NCBI GenBank assembly: GCA_002309395.1
Contig: DBWU01000017.1
Location: forward strand, 1 to 14,724
DNA from: Oscillospiraceae bacterium UBA1230
Lineage (GTDB): Bacteria > Bacillota > Clostridia > Oscillospirales > Oscillospiraceae
Length of the DNA stretch: 14,724 bases
Reading direction: 5' to 3'
Both the position numbers and the translations under genes were made by a program. Each line of letters opens with the position of its first letter. The stretch's first letter is position 1. This document shows, in pieces, positions 11,952 through 14,724 of the stretch. The notes under the pieces are model-generated. The model was not told the DNA's origin. It worked only from the letters and a program-made list of their open reading frames with translations, and ran no database searches.

Positions 11952-13070
11952 ATGAATACCTATATGATCCCCTGTCTTCTGGGGTTGGAAAAACTGGTGG
12001 GTGACGAGGTGCGCCGCCTGGGTCTGGAGGACGTGCGGACGGACAACGGGCATATCCTCTGCCGCGGCGGCGACGCCGACTGCGCCAGGCTGAACGTGAA
12101 TCTGCGCTGCGGCGCACGGGTACTGCTGGTGCTGGGACAGTTTCCGGCGCGCAGTTTTGAAGAGCTGTTTCAAGGCGTGCGCGCCATCGCGTGGGAGAAC
12201 TACCTGGGCGAGCACGACGCGTTCCCGGTAAAGGGATACAGCATTTCCTCTCAACTCTTCTCCGTGCCGGCGTGCCAGTCCATCATCAAAAAAGCCGTGG
12301 TGGAGCGGCTGAAGCAGCGCTATGGCGTGGAGCGGTTTCCGGAGAACGGGCGGCTGTATCAGATCCGGTTTTCCATCCAAAAAGATCAGGTCACCGTGGC
12401 GCTGGACAGCAGCGGCGAAGGTCTTTATAAGCGCGGCTACCGCGCCGTGGGCGTGGAGGCGCCGCTTCGGGAGACGCTGGCGGCGGCGATGGTGATCTTG
12501 AGCCGCTATCACGGCAGGGATCCTTTCTGCGACCCGTTTTGCGGCAGCGGCACGATCCCCATCGAGGCGGCGTTGATCGCCAAAAACCGGGCGCCCGGTC
12601 TGCACCGCACCTTTGCCGCCATGGATTGGGCGTTTTTGCCGGAGAAGATCTGGGCATCGGCGCGGGAGGAGGCGCGGGACAGGGAGTTTCACGGCGCGTA
12701 TGATATCTGGGGCGGCGACGTCGATCCCAAAGCCGTGGAGATCGCCCGGAGCAACGCCCGAAAAGCCGGTGTGGAGGACGCGGTGCGCTTTGAAACGGCG
12801 GACGTGCGCCGGTTTCACCGGGACAGCCCCTACGGTCAGCTCGTCACCAATCCGCCCTACGGCGAGCGGCTCATGGAAAAAGCGGAGGCGGAGGAACTGT
12901 ACCGGGCGTTCGGCAAAGTCTGGCGCGCGCTGCCGGAGGGGTGGCGCACGCTGATCCTCAGCAGTCACACGGAGTTTGAACGCACCTTCGGCGCGCCGGC
13001 GGACAAAAAGCGCAAGCTCTATAACGGCATGATCAAATGCGACGTGTTCCTGTACGGCAAGCGCGTATAG
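11952..13070 (+). CDS. THUMP-domain class I SAM-dependent RNA methyltransferase (RlmL N-half/YpsC-like)
   Basis: A 372-residue protein. The N-terminal part, to about residue 160, holds a ferredoxin-like and THUMP RNA-binding region (CLLGLEKLVGDEVRRLGLED; later RFSIQKDQVTVALDSSGEGL). The catalytic domain has the SAM-binding loop DPFCGSGTIPIEAAL beginning at residue 194 and the TNPPYGER motif at 299-306, in which NPPY is the amino-methylating signature. GGDVDPKAVEIARSNARKAG lies between them. This is the pattern of enzymes making N2-methylguanosine in 23S rRNA or tRNA. The length matches single-domain YpsC-type proteins, not the two-domain RlmKL. The ATG at 11952 has AAGGAG 6 nt upstream; upstream in-frame starts overlap the promoter. 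The target base is not certain. Confidence 0.93.
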   Translation: MNTYMIPCLLGLEKLVGDEVRRLGLEDVRTDNGHILCRGGDADCARLNVNLRCGARVLLVLGQFPARSFEELFQGVRAIAWENYLGEHDAFPVKGYSISSQLFSVPACQSIIKKAVVERLKQRYGVERFPENGRLYQIRFSIQKDQVTVALDSSGEGLYKRGYRAVGVEAPLRETLAAAMVILSRYHGRDPFCDPFCGSGTIPIEAALIAKNRAPGLHRTFAAMDWAFLPEKIWASAREEARDREFHGAYDIWGGDVDPKAVEIARSNARKAGVEDAVRFETADVRRFHRDSPYGQLVTNPPYGERLMEKAEAEELYRAFGKVWRALPEGWRTLILSSHTEFERTFGAPADKKRKLYNGMIKCDVFLYGKRV

Positions 13071-13086
13071 CGAGTTTTCAGTTTGT

Positions 13087-13116
13087 TTACCAATTTCCGG
13101 CAAGCTGTGCTATAAT
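13087..13116 (+). promoter_or_regulatory. Extended -10 promoter of the lipid kinase gene
   Basis: TATAAT (13111-13116) is preceded by TGC, an extended -10. A weak -35 (TTACCA, 13087-13092) lies 18 nt upstream. No terminator is seen after the methyltransferase gene, so read-through from it is also possible. Confidence 0.7.
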
Positions 13117-13154
13117 AAACAGGAAGATCGCATTTCCACCGGGAGGGGGATCGT

Positions 13155-14081
13155 ATGAAGCACATTTTTATCATCAATCCCGCGGCGGGGAAGACCGACA
13201 GCCGCCAGCGGATCTACGACATGGCGGAGGCGCTGCGGCAAAACCACGCCCAGCAGGTGGAATGCATCCTGACCAGGCGGCAGGGGCACGCCACGGAGCT
13301 GGCGCAAAAGCTCTGCCAAAGCGGCGAGGAGCTGCGGTTCTACGCCTGCGGCGGCGATGGGACCGCCAACGAGGTCGCCAACGGGATCGCGGGGTGGGAA
13401 AACGCCGCCATGACGGTGATCCCCGTCGGCACCGGCAACGATTTTCTCAAGAACTTCGGCACGGACGCCGGGCGGTTCTGCGACGCGGAGAATCTGTGGG
13501 ACGCGCCGGTTTTCCCGCTGGATACCATCGACGTCAACGGCAGGATCGCCCTGACCATCGCCTGCTCCGGGCTGGACGCCCGGGTGGCCCGGGACGTGCA
13601 CAAATACGGCGACAGCCCGCTGTTCAACGGCAAGGGCAGCTATGTGGCGGCGCTGATCGTCAACTTCCTGTTCCGCAGCATCTCCTCCCACTGGACGGTA
13701 GAGCTGGACGGAAAGGCCGCAGAGGGGGATTACGCCGTTATCACCGTGTGCAACGGCCGGTACTACGGCGGAGGCTTCATGCCCGTGGCCGAGGCCCGGA
13801 TGGACGACGGCGTGCTGAACACCCTGGTCATCCGGAAGATCAGCCGGCCCACATTCCTCCGGTTCGTGGGGCCCTATTCCAAGGGCGAATACGCCAAATT
13901 CCCGAAGATCGCCAACTACTCCACAGCCAAGGAGATCCGCATCCGCTCCGACAGGCCGGATATCGTCACCTGCCTGGACGGCGAGATCGTCCACTCCGAC
14001 GACATGACCATCCGCCTGAGCGACAAACGGCTGAACTTCTTCGGGCCCGCCGGCTGCAACTGCAACAGCAACGCCCGGTAA
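13155..14081 (+). CDS. Diacylglycerol kinase family lipid kinase (YegS/DgkB-like)
   Basis: A 308-residue cytoplasmic protein, normal for the family. It opens with HIFIINPAAGK, a standard start of the catalytic domain. GGDGTANEVANG starts at residue 66, the nucleotide-binding signature, and is followed by IPVGTGNDFLKNFG. The C-terminal beta-sandwich domain contains NGRYYGGGFMPVAEARMDDG and LDGEIV, as usual. The reaction is ATP-dependent phosphorylation of diacylglycerol or a related lipid, returning it to phospholipid synthesis. The exact lipid is not known from sequence. GGGAGGGGG lies just before the ATG. The end is Cys/Asn-rich (GCNCNSN), which is unusual but short. There is no clear terminator after it, only T-rich DNA before the groES promoter. 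Confidence 0.93.
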   Translation: MKHIFIINPAAGKTDSRQRIYDMAEALRQNHAQQVECILTRRQGHATELAQKLCQSGEELRFYACGGDGTANEVANGIAGWENAAMTVIPVGTGNDFLKNFGTDAGRFCDAENLWDAPVFPLDTIDVNGRIALTIACSGLDARVARDVHKYGDSPLFNGKGSYVAALIVNFLFRSISSHWTVELDGKAAEGDYAVITVCNGRYYGGGFMPVAEARMDDGVLNTLVIRKISRPTFLRFVGPYSKGEYAKFPKIANYSTAKEIRIRSDRPDIVTCLDGEIVHSDDMTIRLSDKRLNFFGPAGCNCNSNAR

Positions 14082-14137
14082 GGCGAAAAGCGATTTTTAC
14101 GAATTTGTGAATTTTTGATTTTTTTCCGTTTTTCCCC

Positions 14138-14165
14138 TTGCAAATCCAACGGAATGTGGTATCAT
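14138..14165 (+). promoter_or_regulatory. Sigma-A promoter of groES-groEL
   Basis: TTGCAA (14138-14143) and TATCAT (14160-14165) are 16 nt apart, and TGG before the -10 makes it extended. Transcription would start near 14172, right at the edge of the CIRCE element, so HrcA bound there would block it. Confidence 0.8.
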
Positions 14166-14173
14166 AAACAGCG

Positions 14174-14200
14174 TTAGCACTCAGGGGTTTTGAGTGCTAA
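14174..14200. promoter_or_regulatory. CIRCE operator (HrcA binding site)
   Basis: TTAGCACTC (14174-14182), a 9-nt spacer, then GAGTGCTAA (14192-14200): an exact match to the CIRCE consensus. HrcA binds it and represses groESL until heat or protein damage inactivates it. The inverted repeat continues outward for 7 more bp on each side (AACAGCG with CGCTGTT, 14167-14207), so the transcript can form a 16-bp stem. Confidence 0.97.
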
Positions 14201-14246
14201 CGCTGTTGATGTTTTCAATTTGAAAAGATATAAGGAGGAACCAACC

Positions 14247-14531
14247 ATGAAACTGACACCGTTGGCTGATCGGGTCGTGCTGAAGATGACCGAGGCCGAG
14301 GAGACCACCAAGAGCGGCATCATCCTGACCGGCTCTGCCAAGGAAAAGCCCTCTGTGGCGGAAGTGATTTCCGTGGGCCCCGGCGGCAACGTGGACGGCA
14401 AGACCGTCACCATGACCGTGAAGGCGGGCGACAAGGTCATCACCGACAAGTACGCCGGCACCAAGGTGACCCTGGAGGACGTGGAGTATATCATCGTCAA
14501 GCAGAGCGACATTCTCGCTATTGTCGAGTAA
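14247..14531 (+). CDS. groES: Co-chaperonin GroES (10 kDa)
   Basis: A 94-residue protein, the usual size. It starts MKLTPLADRVVLKMTEAEE, has the mobile-loop segment TKSGIILTGSAKEKPS, then AEVISVGPGG, GDKVITDKYAGTKV, and ends SDILAIVE. As a seven-membered ring it caps GroEL during protein folding. The ATG at 14247 has AAGGAGG 8 nt upstream; a longer in-frame start lies inside the CIRCE element and is not likely. First gene of groES-groEL under CIRCE control; groEL starts 17 nt after the stop. Confidence 0.98.
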   Translation: MKLTPLADRVVLKMTEAEETTKSGIILTGSAKEKPSVAEVISVGPGGNVDGKTVTMTVKAGDKVITDKYAGTKVTLEDVEYIIVKQSDILAIVE

Positions 14532-14548
14532 AACAGGAGGCGTTTATT

Positions 14549-14724
14549 ATGGCAAAGATCATCAAGCGCGGGGACGAAGCCCGCAAGGCACTGGAGTCCG
14601 GCGTCAATCAGCTGGCCGATACCGTCAAGATCACCCTGGGTCCCAAGGGCCGCAACGTAGTGCTGGACAAGAAGTTCGGCACGCCGCTGATCACCAACGA
14701 CGGCGTGACCATCGCCAAGGAGAT
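14549..14724 (+). CDS. groEL: Chaperonin GroEL (60 kDa), N-terminal part
   Basis: The first 58 codons plus two bases; the gene runs off the window end. It begins MAKIIKRGDEARKALESGV and contains the ATP-binding segment TLGPKGRNVVLDKKFG and then ITNDGVTIAKE, highly typical of GroEL. AGGAGG (14535-14540) lies 8 nt before the ATG. It forms the double-ring folding chamber with GroES and is co-transcribed with groES. Confidence 0.98.
   Translation, partial: MAKIIKRGDEARKALESGVNQLADTVKITLGPKGRNVVLDKKFGTPLITNDGVTIAKE

Noticed and set aside
11925..13103. Minus-strand frame of 392 codons over the RNA methyltransferase
   Set aside because: It lies opposite a gene with clear SAM and NPPY motifs; it has no ribosome binding site and no family motifs, so it is a GC-driven shadow.
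13037..14110. Plus-strand frame of 357 codons overlapping the lipid kinase
   Set aside because: Arg/Gly-rich shadow in another frame of a gene with intact GGDGT and GTGND motifs.
14082..14137. Terminator after the lipid kinase gene
   Set aside because: The stretch is T-rich but I find no GC stem before the T runs.

Overview
The window looks like chromosomal DNA of a high-GC member of the Clostridia (Firmicutes), probably near Oscillospirales/Ruminococcaceae; that placement is inference. The support is an rpsF-ssb-rpsR operon, RNase J, a QueT-type transporter, a CIRCE-controlled groES-groEL operon, AGGAGG-type ribosome binding sites, sigma-A-like promoters (often extended -10) and tRNAs with encoded CCA. 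Most genes are housekeeping. The interesting material lies in a small phage-tail-like cassette (3525-5512), in a membrane operon with an XRE-NfeD fusion (10.8-11.7 kb) and in several structured non-coding stretches.

Layout. 1-1415 (+): the end of a UDP-GlcNAc 2-epimerase-like gene, coupled to a nucleotidyltransferase-fold protein; this is the tail of a surface-polysaccharide locus. A bidirectional terminator separates it from rpsF-ssb-rpsR (-, 2521-1470), which has a strong promoter at 2601-2629. Upstream and also on minus is queT with a structured leader. 3525-5512 (+): a two-gene cassette of a tail-fibre-like protein ending in a DUF6273/lectin-like domain, whose last ~26 codons look like the variable region of a diversity-generating retroelement (DGR), and a protein with two carbohydrate-binding modules. 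No reverse transcriptase or template repeat is visible in the window. 5590-5657: a large inverted repeat overlaps the promoter of an ADP-ribosylglycohydrolase gene.

6.6-7.0 kb (-): a tRNA-Met, tRNA-Glu, tRNA-Val operon with a promoter, a terminator and a hairpin in each spacer. Divergent from it is a RNase J gene with a leader of about 215 nt, followed by a PHP-family phosphatase and a bidirectional terminator. 9.9-11.7 kb (-): XRE-NfeD fusion, then an unlisted 23-residue membrane peptide, then an SPFH/band-7 protein, probably one operon acting in membrane organisation. A 15-nt palindrome lies in the leader of this operon.

11.95-14.08 kb (+): a THUMP-domain RNA methyltransferase and a diacylglycerol-kinase-family lipid kinase, each with its own promoter. 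14.14 kb to the end: the groESL promoter, a CIRCE operator with unusually long arms, groES, and the first 58 codons of groEL.

All calls rest on reading the sequence; no database or structure-prediction search was run.
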